Shown piece after piece: positions 1 to 55,480 of a stretch of 64,000 nucleotides of DNA (the stretch's first letter is position 1; every line of letters starts with the position of its first letter). This DNA is from Parus major. Its lineage: Eukaryota > Chordata > Aves > Passeriformes > Paridae. The translations under genes were made by a program, and so were the position numbers. A model generated the notes under the pieces. It worked only from the letters and a program-made list of their open reading frames with translations. It searched no databases and was not told where the DNA came from. Location of the stretch: the NCBI RefSeq assembly GCF_001522545.3, contig NC_031771.1:28083782-28147781 (forward strand), in the 5' to 3' direction.

Positions 1-1714
1 AGGGTTTCATATAACAGTTTTTGTTCCAACCCCTAATTTTGTCCAACATTCTTATCCTTGAAAAATATCTCCCTAAATAGTGTCCCACATACCTGCATTG
101 GTGCTTCAGGCAACTCTTCTTCTTTTTGAGTTCATTCATTCTCCAGGACTTCCATTGTTGCATAGGTAATGATTCCACTGCATTTCACAGTCCTCACTTC
201 ACTCCTTACCCAAACAATCAGCATCCAGGCATTGCTAGTTCTCCTGGTGTTCTGAAAAATAAAATAAAAAAAATAGCAGAGCTTTAATTTCAGGATAAAT
301 TTAATAGTGTCTTTTAGGATCTCCTAAGGCAGATCCTTTAACATGCACGGGTCCTTCACACTGGTGTGAAAACCCAGATGTTCTCTCAATTATTATGGTG
401 GTGTCCCTTTTCTGAATTGCTAAATCTGGATGACAGGAGAGATTCTAAATTTCAGACATATATATTAGCAAATATATAGAGAATATCAATTTTTTTATAC
501 TAAGAACCAAACTAAGACCTTAGAGTGAGATTCTGCTGAAATAACTCTGCTAAAGGCAGAAAGGATCTGTTTTCTTTAGGTAAATATTTGGGGCCCAGGT
601 CCAGTTTGGGATTGGAGCCTGGGATAGGCACAATTCATTATAACACTGTGCCAGTGCACTAAAAGTGTTCCAAAGACTGCAACTGAGCATCTTGTGGGTT
701 GTAAGAAATTTGCCCTATGGGCCTTTGGCACCATATGTCTAGCAGGTAGCTGACAGCTGTTCAGACTGAGTGCAAATCAAGAAGAATTTAAGTAAAGAGC
801 AACTACTACAGTAAAGCACATCAGCAGTGTGATTTAGGTACAAATACATATGCTATGGTGGGCAAAAAGGAAATTTGTATGCGATATTTCATGCTCTCCT
901 CACTTTTGTCCTCAGGAACATCTAGATACCTTTCCAAAATAGTCAGCCAGGAGGAATATTGAATCATGTTTAAAATTTTTATTAGATAGCATTGCCTTGA
1001 CTTGTCCAACAAGGCATCTGTCTCTTCTTTTTTATTATGTTAAGTACAGGAAATAAAGACAGGTACTTATTATAGCACTTTGCACACAATAAGTGCCTTT
1101 AGAAAGTGTTTATGTGGCAGAAAGTATAGAAGGTGTTATTAAATGACATCTCAACAATAACTGTCCTCCTGATTCTTTTCAAGGTTAAGCTTATCAATTT
1201 ATAAAGATATAGTTGTGGCACAGTTATGCATGAGACATGAAGTTCATGCCTGTAGCTTGCTGATAACAATTACTAATCATGCATTAACTCTTCACAAGTC
1301 ATTTACATCTACCATTTATGCATGAACAAACACTGCCTTTAAGAACTTTGAAGCTGACAGGCTAATCCTTTTCACCACTAACTTGTATCTCAATTCCTCA
1401 ATGTCGGTATAATCCACAAAAGAATCCAAAATAGCACTAAATGTATTCAGCTAATTAATTACCCCATTTTGTTGAGACATAGGGGTTAAACGAGAGCATA
1501 TGAGTTAAATTTGGATGCAGACAAATAGGTATCTTTTTATTTAATTATAATTTTTTTCTCACAAAACTGGTGTGACAATATTTCATATTTCCTAAAATAC
1601 GATCTTACAGGAAGAAAATGAACCTCTGTGATTTTCAACAGACATTTAGTTTTGGCATTTTTTAAATTATTACGGGTATATGATTGTGTTCAAAACTTTT
1701 TTTTGAAGGTATTA

Positions 1715-1762
1715 ACACTGTGAATGTTATAATGTGCAACACTGTGAGTGTTGTAACGTGCA
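1715..1762. repeat. Two-copy 24-bp tandem duplication
   Basis: Two adjacent 24-base units, 1715-1738 and 1739-1762, both begin ACACTGTGA and end GTGCA. They differ at a few positions, mostly A/G or T/C changes, so this is an old local duplication. No function is visible. Confidence 0.75.
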
Positions 1763-3024
1763 ACAAGAGTTTAAAGCCTTTAAATGTTAAAGTCTAGGGA
1801 AGGTGGTCAGGCAGGAAAAGGACAGAAAAATGCAAGGGTAAAGAAGAATACAGAAGACCCTACTGTTGAGTCACAAGGTTCAGAGTAGACCCTTGTGCTA
1901 AACTGAGCCTGACCTCTACCAAGAGTTTATGCCTGAAAGCTCAACAGCTATTAACCTTTACAACACTTAATAGCACTTAATCCATAATTTAGGACCAACA
2001 GCTTAGCAAAGGATTCATATAGAATTTGCTGTAGCACAACAGTTACTCATGTACAGGCCTAACTTACTTTCAAATCTAAAGTACTTAAGAATCTAGGAGA
2101 GAGACATTCCTAGAAATTTGCTGTAGCTTATTCACACTTGCTCGCAGAGACCTAAACAGTTTATACAAGGTACCTGTGAAAAATTTCCCTTGAGTTCAGT
2201 GAACTGCTCACTTCAGATGCCTTTGCATCTTCTCATCAGGCACAGGGCTGAGCCTCAAGGAGTTGGGGTATCAGCCCTGGATCCATCATTATCATTCAGC
2301 AATCCTCCTGGCAGAGCAAACTCGAGAGTTCCCTGGCTGAGTGAACTGGCTGAGGGATGCCCCAGGCAGAGGAAGGTTGCTGGTCACAGCTGCAGTGGTC
2401 TGGGAGAGCTCAGAGGGTCTCTGGGCTGCTGTTTTTGGAATCACAAGAGAGGTGGCCTTAGTCATAGTAATCTTCCATCCTGCCCACAATTCAGGTCAGA
2501 AACTTTCTTTGAAAATTTGATAATGAAAATATTATTTCTCTTGGGTTTTTCAGACAAGAAAAATTAGTTTCTAAGGCTGTTAAAGTCCAGGTGGTCATTA
2601 GGCAGTACTAGCTCCTGGGAACAGACAGTGGTCCTGATAAGCTCCAGGTACACCTTCTGAAGGCTGAGGCCTAGGGAGTGTTTCTGGGATTGTAGGGTGG
2701 CCAGGGCTGGGGAGGTGGTGTGTGCACCACTGCATGGGGCAAAAAACCATGAGGTCATACAAACAACTTGACCATGGCTTGCACATGGAGATCTGTCAGC
2801 AAAGGCATGGCTATATAGTAAATGTAAACAATAAAATGCATAAGGCTGCAAGGAACATATGTTTCCAGCATCTTGTATGATCTCAATTTTCTATAAATAC
2901 ATGACAGCAATTAAACATGCGTCTGCTTCCTGTGAAGCATAAGGGCATTATGAATGTAGTCATGTCTATTATGGTATGCCATTGCTGTTTGGACAAGCTC
3001 TTTATCTATCAGATACATAAAGCT

Positions 3025-3096
3025 TAATATATATAAATATATACATATATATACATATATATACATATATATACATATATATACATATATACATAC
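3025..3096. repeat. (TATATACA)n-type AT-rich microsatellite
   Basis: A run of about 70 bases alternates TATATATA with ACATATAT in a roughly 10-base period. It is simple-sequence DNA that is probably length-variable, in intergenic DNA far from the promoter. Confidence 0.85.
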
Positions 3097-4224
3097 TTAC
3101 TAGCATTAACATGTTTGAGGAGGTACAGGTTTCTAATAATTTTCTCATTTAATTTTAATAAATGAGACACTTCATTGTGTGTGCAGCTCTCTCAAAAGTC
3201 TTAATTTTAGAGCCTCCACCAAGGCATAATAGTCTGAATTTTCCAGTCAGATTTGCCAGATCGACCCTGTAAGGATCATCTGTCATACTCAGTATCTGTA
3301 AAGGAGAGAGAGATGAGGGAACTGGAACATTAAGGAGGACAGGCTATAATTTTCTTCATCTGATGGTTCATCTGTTTGCTATTTTGTTTGCTGCTGGGTT
3401 TGCTACTTCAAATTTCTGTATTTCAGAAAGAAAGGAAAACCATTAGTCTTCATTTTGAAGAAACAAAATGAGGCTACTTCCAAAGTTCTGGTCATTTGTA
3501 CCAGACAGGAGAAACCTTGTATACCAAGTACCTATTTTGTCCCTATTTCCTACGATGAGCTGAGGATGTACCCCTTTACAATAGTAGAGAAGGAAAGAAT
3601 AAAGAGCTTCCATCATCCTTCAGAAATCAGTCTTAGGTGCTCTGTAAATCTCTAAATCTTCTGGATTATCGCAATAGCCATCAAGATATGACAGGTGATT
3701 GAAAAAAACCCATTTATAATTACAAAGGAAAACATGAAATCCTTTCTAAAACTGTTTTTTTCAATTTTGTGAATTAAATAAACTCCATTTATAAGAAAAA
3801 AAAAAACTTTGGTGAGCATTGAAACTAATGAAATATGATTTTCATTTGATTTGAGTCTTCTGTCTGCCTGGCTTTTTAACTGAATTAGTCTGAAAGCCAA
3901 GGCATGGGTCCTTGTGTTAATAAAAATGAAAAAATATGTATTTGCTTTCCTGAAAAAGGCTTGTTAAAGGCTTTAATAACATTTGGTCAGCTATTTGACA
4001 TTAAAAGTTTTGGTTTTCAGTCATAATTCATCCTCTAGTAAAGTAGATGCTTCATGAATTATATAAGTTTGTGACTAAAGAACTTTTAATCTCTTTTTCC
4101 TAGGTGGTTTTTCTGATTTCTAGTGACCACTCAGGCCATTCTGCTTGCTGTCTTACTTTTCTTCCTTCTGCAGGAACATTAGCTTAATCTGTATTTTAAT
4201 CCAGGTGTCTTTACAGAACACACA

Positions 4225-4260
4225 GGACTACTCTCTGAGTTGGGACTACTCTCTGAGTCC
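4225..4260. repeat. Two-copy 18-bp tandem duplication
   Basis: Units 4225-4242 and 4243-4260 share the 16-base core GGACTACTCTCTGAGT and differ only in the last two bases (TG versus CC). The near identity indicates a recent duplication. A short T-run follows at about 4271-4285. Confidence 0.8.
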
Positions 4261-7200
4261 TCCCTTTTTTCTTTTTTTTTTTTTAAGTTATTGTTATTAT
4301 TTTAAATGTGGTATAAATCACTTGGAAAAATCAAAAGCTTGAAGCAAGCTGTTTGAAATACACACACACAGAGTTATTACACAAAATTCTATTGAAGGAA
4401 GAAGTTGGACTTTCCTAAGAGAAAATAATTCTGAATTTAATCATCAGCCTTCTCCACTTCCAACTGCTTCCTGCTGCCATGTTCAGGAGTGTGGGTGAGG
4501 GATGGATATGGAGCTGGGAGCCAGTGTGGGGGCTTTTGGTGTCTCAGTTCTGCCCCAGAGCCAGTCCAGGCACGTGGCTTAACTGCAGCCTGGCTGAGGA
4601 GATGGGGGTTGTGAAGGGTGGAAGATTGGAAATGGTCATCCCAGCTGAAAGCAGAGCCAGGAAGGAGCTGCCATTCTCCTTCATGTGCCTAATATTGTGG
4701 CAGGCACATGAAGCTGCCAAAGAGATTGCTCCTGTCTTCCAGGCACTCCCCAGCTTGCAGGTGAATTCTCATCTGGAAGTGGTGCTGAGCCCAGCACGTG
4801 TGGGCTCGTGGGACAGCAAAACTGAGACAGAGGGAGGGGAGGAGGTTTCCTTGGGGTGTGAGCTGGTGGGTGCTGCGAGCTGGCAGAGGCTGGGGGGCTA
4901 GCAGGGACCCCAGGGGCTGCTGCCCACAGCTGGTCCCTGCCTTGCCCCAGCATCAGGTGTTATGACATGTACTGCTTCAAAGAAGCTGCAATAGAAAAAT
5001 GCTTTTGCTAATCTCTTCCCAGGTAAAAGAAACTGTTTTTAAATTAATTCATGGAAGAAATGTTACTGGCAAGTGCAGGATAGAGCCCTGTCTGTCCCTT
5101 GAGGAAGTTTTTGTTTTGGAGAGGCAACACTTCCAGAGGAGAGGATGAACTGTGGCAATTGCTAAGACTTTCAGGTTGCTGCTATTTTACTTGATGGGTT
5201 TGTACCTAGAAAACAAAGACTTTGCCTGTTAGTTCAGATGTGTTGGGACTTGTAGGCACTCTAATGTGGACACAGCAGCACATACTTTGTCTTAGGACAT
5301 ACACAGTCTTAGGAGTCCAGGACAGAGGCTAAGCTTCCTATACTCGGCAGCCAAAAAAAATTAGGTGGGGTGCCCGTTCTGGTCCTCCTGGTACTGCTGA
5401 TTTTTGTCCCCAGAGAGCTGGAGCCAAACCTGTGTGCTCAGCTTAACATTTGTGGGTAGGGAGCTCATTGGAATCAGCTCAAAACCAGCTGCTTCTTCAC
5501 ATCTCACTGACAGCTCAGGAATGTGAGGAGAGGGAATGAGCAGAGAAGCATGAAAGGGACTGAGCAGAGAAGCCATAAACTGCAAAAGGGGAATGAAGCC
5601 AAGGTGTTGGAGGGAGGCCCAGGCTGTTGCTGGGGTCTGTTAGGTGCTTCATTACCTGGCTTCCTGAGCTTGAGCTGCAGTTCCCACCATCCCTCAGGTT
5701 TCACCTTCTCTCTTTTTGCCATGAGCTCCTGGCCTTAGCTGCCCAATGGACGTTCCCCACACTGAGAAAATCCCACTGTCTCTTTTTACTGCCACAGAGA
5801 CCACAAATGTAGCAAGTGTTAGTGATGGAGCTCTGTCATACAGGATGCTCTTTTCTGCCCAAATCATGCCTTCCTTCCCCATCCACTTTAAAGCTACACT
5901 GGCTTTCACATAAGCCAGCCCCATGCAGAGCTGTGCCATGGTCCTACTGTGCAGCACCATCCTGGGGGTGGGGGGGGAGAATCAACCCTCAAATGGAGGA
6001 TGCAACCTCCCTGCTTTTCTCCAGGGGTCTCTGAAGGCAGGAATCCCCATCCCCATTGGATGGGAGCTCCACATGCCTTACCCTGGGCTTTTGGGAGAGG
6101 GTGATGGTGAAGGTGTGCCATGGGGTTCACAGACTGTTAAACATGGCTGGTGACAATGCTTTCCCCAGCTTGGCAAAGTGCTGCTCACCGTCATCTTGGG
6201 ACAACAAGCAGGAGATGGCAGCAGGGAAGCGCACCAAGACAGGGACAAGGGACAGGCTGCCAGACCAGAGGAAGTATGGTTGGCTGCAAACACCCAGCCT
6301 TAGGTTGAAGGCTAATGAGAGATGCCCAGCATGGTGCTGAGGACAAGACAGAGCTGTCTTCTCCACAGCCTGCTAGCCCTGCAGCAAGGCCAGCTTGGTT
6401 TTCTTCCTCTGCAAGAGCAGCAGGAAGTTGCTGACTTTAGGAGAACCCTTTGCCTTTCCAGGGAACCCTGGCTGTGAGATCAGGACATTGGCTTCCAAAG
6501 CTTGTTCTGTGGGGATGCAGCTGCCATCACTCCCCTCATCTGCCTCTGTGGCATATGCACTTCCTGGAATTTCTTCCCACCACCCCAAAAACCAGCAGTC
6601 ACTGGCCTGAGTCACCATGGCCACATCCCAGGGTAAAAGGTGTCTGGGGAAGCCTGGGAAAGTTGGAAGGGAGGGCGAGCTCCTAGTAGGAAAATGCTGG
6701 CAGTGATGGAGAAGTGCTGCTGCATGCACAAACTGTGCATACAAATGTCTGTGTTCAACCATCCTGAGATTTTAAAAATTTAAACTAGGTAGTCCTCCCT
6801 ACATGCTGAAGGCAGCACATCTTGTCCTTTCCTTGCTGTCTTTCCATGTTTGCTGTGTGAAGGTTCTTACATGGGCTCATACTGTGACATGCACATGGCA
6901 ACTCAGCCATGTCCTACCATCACCTGCATCCAGATGCCAGACAGGAATCAATTCCACCCTTACAGCTATATCTGAGCTGGACAGCATCAGCAATGCTCAT
7001 CTCTCATGCCTGCTTGTGGGGCAATAGAAGAGCAAAGGAGGTGTCCTCACCCCAGGAGCTGGGCCAATGCCCTGGCCTTACCTCAGTTTGAACCTGGTTG
7101 TTGCATCTGTGCTGTTGCCAAGATAAATCTGTGTGGAGGGGAAGTGGGCTGGCAAGTTCTCCCTGCCCACCCCAGGGTTTTTCCTGGGCTGCCTCCTGCC

Positions 7201-7261
7201 CCTTCCCCAGCCAGGCCTGGCAAGGGACTGCTGGAAGGAGAACCGATCCCCACCTTTATAC

Positions 7262-7745
7262 AACCTCTTTTCAGTTGTAGAGAGCAGTAAAGTCTTGTCT
7301 GAGCCTTCTTTTCTCCAGGATAAACATACCCATCTCTCAGCTGCTCCTCATAGGTCTTCTATCCAGACCCTCCACCAGCTTTATTGCCCTTCTCTGGACT
7401 CTCTAGCACCTCAATGTCCTTCCTGTAGTGAGGGACCCAAAACTGAACACAGGATTTGAGGTGCAGCCTCAGCAGTGCTGAGTACAGGGGGATGATCACT
7501 GCCCTGCTCCTGCTTGGCCACACCATTGCTGACACAGGCCAGGATGCCACTGGCTGTCTTGATCACCTGGGCACTGCTGGCTCATGTTCAGCTGCTGTGG
7601 ATCAGCAGCCCCAGAGTCCTCTGAGCAGCTTTGCAGTCACTCTCCCCCAGCCTGTAGCTCTGCATGGGGTTGTGACCCAAGGGCAGGATGCTGCACTTTG
7701 CCTTGTTGAACCTCACGCAATCGGCCTCGGCCCACTGATCCACCA
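7262..7745 (-). mobile_element. CR1 LINE fragment, antisense
   Basis: The + strand reads as the reverse complement of the 3' part of the CR1 reverse-transcriptase frame common in birds. Recognisable landmarks are TTGTAGAGAGCAGTAAAGTC near 7274, CTTCTCTGGACTCTCTAGCA near 7389, GTAGTGAGGGACCCAAAACT near 7425 and CCTTGTTGAACCTCACGCAA near 7700. The minus-strand frame at 7359-7550 keeps the family-like stretch [17 protein letters not shown]. No 3' tail is present, so the copy is truncated at 7262. The other edge is uncertain and may run about 50 bases further towards the CpG island. It is a dead fragment ending about 100 bases from GC-rich promoter DNA. Confidence 0.9.
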
Positions 7746-8112
7746 TTCAACTAATCTGTGCAACACTGCACTCCCTCTTTCATCCTACTCAGTCCCTCTC
7801 CGCTAATATTCTCTTGCTCCTGCCAACTCCGTTAGGTATCTCTCAACAGCACCGTCAAACGCGCTCTCCTCGCACAAGAGACCAGAGGATGCTTCGCTCC
7901 GCCAGCCCTTCTCCCCCTCCCACCGCCTCTCCGGTGCCCGTGTCCAGCGGCGGGAGGGCCGGGGTGCCCGGGGTCGGCCCCGCTGTCCCCTCCCGGCGCG
8001 CAGTGCCCGTGTGTGGGCGGGCTCCGGGACGTGCTCGCTGGGGAGCGCCGCGCCGCCGCACATGCTCACTGGCCGCGGAGGCACCGCCGGAGGTAGGGGC
8101 TCGCTCCGCCGC

Positions 8113-8432
8113 NNNNNNNNNNNNNNNNNNNNNNNNNNNNNNNNNNNNNNNNNNNNNNNNNNNNNNNNNNNNNNNNNNNNNNNNNNNNNNNNNNNNNNNN
8201 NNNNNNNNNNNNNNNNNNNNNNNNNNNNNNNNNNNNNNNNNNNNNNNNNNNNNNNNNNNNNNNNNNNNNNNNNNNNNNNNNNNNNNNNNNNNNNNNNNNN
8301 NNNNNNNNNNNNNNNNNNNNNNNNNNNNNNNNNNNNNNNNNNNNNNNNNNNNNNNNNNNNNNNNNNNNNNNNNNNNNNNNNNNNNNNNNNNNNNNNNNNN
8401 NNNNNNNNNNNNNNNNNNNNNNNNNNNNNNNN
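8113..8432. other. Assembly gap of 320 N inside the CpG island
   Basis: All bases from 8113 to 8432 are N. The flanks are extremely GC-rich (GCTCCGCCGC before, CGGCAGCGCCG after), the usual cause of sequencing drop-out. The promoter core and possibly part of a first exon are hidden here. Whether 320 is a real or estimated gap size cannot be told. Confidence 0.99.
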
Positions 8433-8618
8433 CGGCAGCGCCGAGGCCGCTCCCTTGCCGGTGCTGGGGCCGGTGCGAGGCCTCGGGCCGGGGGGCCGGG
8501 AGAGGGGCCGGTGGCGGCAGGGGCAGATCCGCGACCCTTCCCGGGCGGGCCAGGGGAGGGTGGCGATGCTGCGGCTCCCGGGGAAGGGGGAGCTGAAGCA
8601 TCCCGGTGCCTCTCGGAG
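8433..8618 (+). other. GLRB: Candidate untranslated first exon of GLRB (3' part)
   Basis: The sequence from the end of the gap to 8618 is GC-rich and ends in a good consensus donor, CGGAG|GTGAGG with GT at 8619-8620. The next clear acceptor is CCACAG at 9487-9492, just before the exon holding the start codon, which would give an intron of 874 bases. The 5' limit is unknown and may lie in the gap. An alternative first exon ending at 8092 (GGAG|GTAGGG) is equally compatible. This is inferred from position and splice signals, not from a transcript. Confidence 0.45.
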
Positions 8619-8640
8619 GTGAGGGGAAAGAGAGAGAGGC

Positions 8641-9492
8641 ACAGCTCTTTAAAAACAGTGGAGGGGAAAAAAAATCCAAATAAATACAAGTGGAAAATGC
8701 AGCAGGCATCTGCGAGGTTTCTGTCGGCCCAAGGAAATGCTTGGGATTTAAAACTGCGGGATGGCAAACAAATGGAAAATGCCTTGGGTGCCGCAGTGCT
8801 GTGGCCAGGGGCAGGTGGGGCGGCCTCTGGCCGAACACAAACTCATCTCCTGGCCTTTGGGGTACCTGCTTTTGCCCCAGGGAAGTTTAAATATTAAACT
8901 GAGCGCAATGCAATAAAGCAGAATATTACAGGTTGTGTTTAGTCATCTTTGCAAGGCCCTGTCAGTGCTGGCTCTGCAGTGGAAATGCCTCGTGCAAAAT
9001 AGCTGTGTTTAAATTCTGTACATAAAATTATATTTATAACCTCTTCTCACAACCAGCGTTGAAGTGAGTCCTATTTCATCTGCGCAAGGTCACCGAGAGC
9101 TTGTAGTTCTTTGCTTTGCTACATGACTGGTTGATATTGTATTTAATACAGTTGATACATTTCTGGTGAGGAACCTTGTTTCCAAGCTCCTGTGTTTTTT
9201 GGGTTAGACAGTCTTTGAAGGACATCATGTATCTTAAACCCACTGAAGCAAACCTGCATTTAGATCTGTTCCTCACTGTCAGTCTCAACTTTGGGAAGAC
9301 ACTTGACTCTCTGGAAGTTGCCTAAGTCAGGTTCATGTCAGGGTTACATGTGAATGGACTCTCTCTCTCCCAGGACAACAAAGAACAAAAAAAACCCCAA
9401 CCCCCATGAAATATTTGTTTACTTTTTGCAGGTATGTGTTTCCTTTTGCCATATCCAGCCCTGCTAACATAAACCACTTTCCTTTACCACAG
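8641..9492 (+). other. GLRB: 5' UTR intron, nothing else seen
   Basis: This transitional sequence between the CpG island and the start-codon exon becomes progressively AT-rich. It contains short A-runs near 8667 and 9389. A CAG at about 9429 inside TTTTTGCAGGTATG looks like an acceptor joined to a donor, but no exon can be built there. The true acceptor appears to be CCTTTACCACAG ending at 9492. Confidence 0.5.
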
Positions 9493-9524
9493 ACTGAAGA
9501 TTTCTCTGAAGCGTAATCTTCAAG

Positions 9525-54448
<44,924 letters not shown>

Positions 54449-55004
54449 TAAATCTTTTATTTTTTTTCATATGTGTAAAATATAGCCCATTTCATTATCC
54501 CTTCCCAGTCATGAAGGCCACTGTGTGAAATTATTTGCATTTGCAAAGCAATATGTTGCATCTTGATGCCGTGCGATTGTACTGAACATATGGCATCTGA
54601 AATTTGAATGAAAGCATGACACTGCAATGTCTGTGCTCTGACCAACTTTGTATATAAATGTACAGCATACATCCTGCTTTAGGAATATATATGAAGGACG
54701 ATGCCTACTACATTATAAAGCTGAATAATGCTCTTCAGTTATTAGTAACATACAGAAATTTAAAGTGTTTCTGACAATGAAACTGATGTGCACGTTGAGT
54801 ATTATTAAAATCAGTATTCTAGTATATGTAGTATTTAACAGCTTTTCTGCTGACTTCCAGAGGAAAAAGAAACACCCACCAAACATCTTGTTCTTGTATA
54901 ATTTCAGCTGGCACTGTTGAAGAAAAAGCTAAGGTGTAATTATTATTATTTAGACTTTGTAAGTGAAGGTAGCATCAAGTAAGCGGATCTTGTCTATGTG
55001 GAAA

Positions 55005-55010
55005 AATAAA
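55005..55010 (+). terminator. GLRB: Candidate polyadenylation signal AATAAA (proximal)
   Basis: A consensus AATAAA lies 557 bases after the stop codon, within GGAAAAATAAAGATC. The downstream sequence contains TTTTGTAG at about 55029, a modest GU/U-rich element. Confidence 0.55.
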
Positions 55011-55114
55011 GATCAGAGAACTACTAATTTTGTAGAATCAGCTCATTTAGGAAACAAACCCCAACAACTGTGTCCATGAAGCAGGCCCAGTTAAACGTGT
55101 TAGAATATGCTGGC

Positions 55115-55120
55115 AATAAA
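55115..55120 (+). terminator. GLRB: Candidate polyadenylation signal AATAAA (distal)
   Basis: A second consensus hexamer lies in TGGCAATAAAACATTG, followed within about 20-30 bases by TTTTAACTGCTGTTTCTTTAG, a U-rich element with GU content. This makes it a slightly better candidate for the main 3' end. Confidence 0.55.
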
Positions 55121-55460
55121 ACATTGGGGAAAATTTTAACTGCTGTTTCTTTAGCTACCAACTAGTACATAAAAAACAAATGGGCCACTTCCTAGACTAA
55201 AGATATCAAGAGTTTTGGAGAGGCATCACAAGATGTGGCTCCGTATCAGTTTTGTTCTACATTTTTACATTAGTTTGTCCTCTGGCTCAGCTTCTGTAGC
55301 ACCTGGCAAGCCTGCAGTATGTAAGTCACAATTTCTTTGTTGTTGCATTGGACACTTCTTACTTGATTTGTTTTGTTTATCCCCTTGAAAGCTTTCATTT
55401 TTAACAAACCAGTTGTCAAGACAAAATCCCATTTTCACCAATAATTATACCTTTTCTGTT

Positions 55461-55480
55461 TGTGTGCTAGCTAGCACACA
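55461..55480. repeat. Perfect 20-bp palindrome
   Basis: TGTGTGCTAG is followed immediately by its exact reverse complement CTAGCACACA, with no spacer. Bases on either side do not extend the symmetry. It lies about 1 kb past the GLRB stop codon. It could be a dyad binding site or a chance palindrome. Confidence 0.85.

Larger units (their letters stand above)
1..7261. other. Upstream intergenic region, no gene recognised
   Basis: This stretch lies 5' of the CpG island. The first 4.4 kb is AT-rich. Roughly 4450-7260 is more GC-rich and contains many overlapping short open frames on both strands, which is what GC-rich non-coding DNA produces. None of those frames resembles a protein family I know, none shows a convincing exon structure, and frames on opposite strands overlap. 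Small tandem repeats at 1715-1762, 3025-3096 and 4225-4260 are listed separately. In mammals the next gene upstream of GLRB is PDGFC (from memory), but I saw no PDGFC exon here. An unrecognised lncRNA or decayed repeat cannot be excluded. Confidence 0.6.
7860..8640 (+). promoter_or_regulatory. GLRB: CpG island, probable GLRB promoter and first exon
   Basis: This is the only strongly GC-rich, CpG-dense block in the window, about 0.9-1.7 kb upstream of the exon with the GLRB start codon. It contains many GGGCCGG, CGCCGCCG and CCCGG runs, and I saw no TATA box, which fits a CpG-type promoter. A 320-base gap removes its centre, so the transcription start cannot be placed. Two donor-like sites on the + strand could end an untranslated first exon: GGAG|GTAGGG at about 8093 and GGAG|GTGAGG at 8619. 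The long open frames that cross the gap on both strands consist largely of unknown bases and are not genes. Confidence 0.7.
54449..55140 (+). other. GLRB: GLRB 3' untranslated region (probable extent)
   Basis: AT-rich sequence follows the stop codon up to two consensus polyadenylation hexamers. The end at about 55140 is inferred from the second hexamer. Longer isoforms using later signals cannot be excluded. Confidence 0.6.

Noticed and set aside
4479..7459. Dense set of short frames in GC-rich upstream DNA, considered as a possible gene
   Set aside because: No splice-consistent exon series, no recognisable domain, and competing frames on the opposite strand. Part overlaps the CR1 fragment.
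7803..8838. Very long open frames on both strands across the CpG island (up to 327 codons)
   Set aside because: About a third of each frame is unknown bases in the gap, and the rest is GC-rich DNA in which stops are rare. Frames on both strands overlap and none resembles a protein family.
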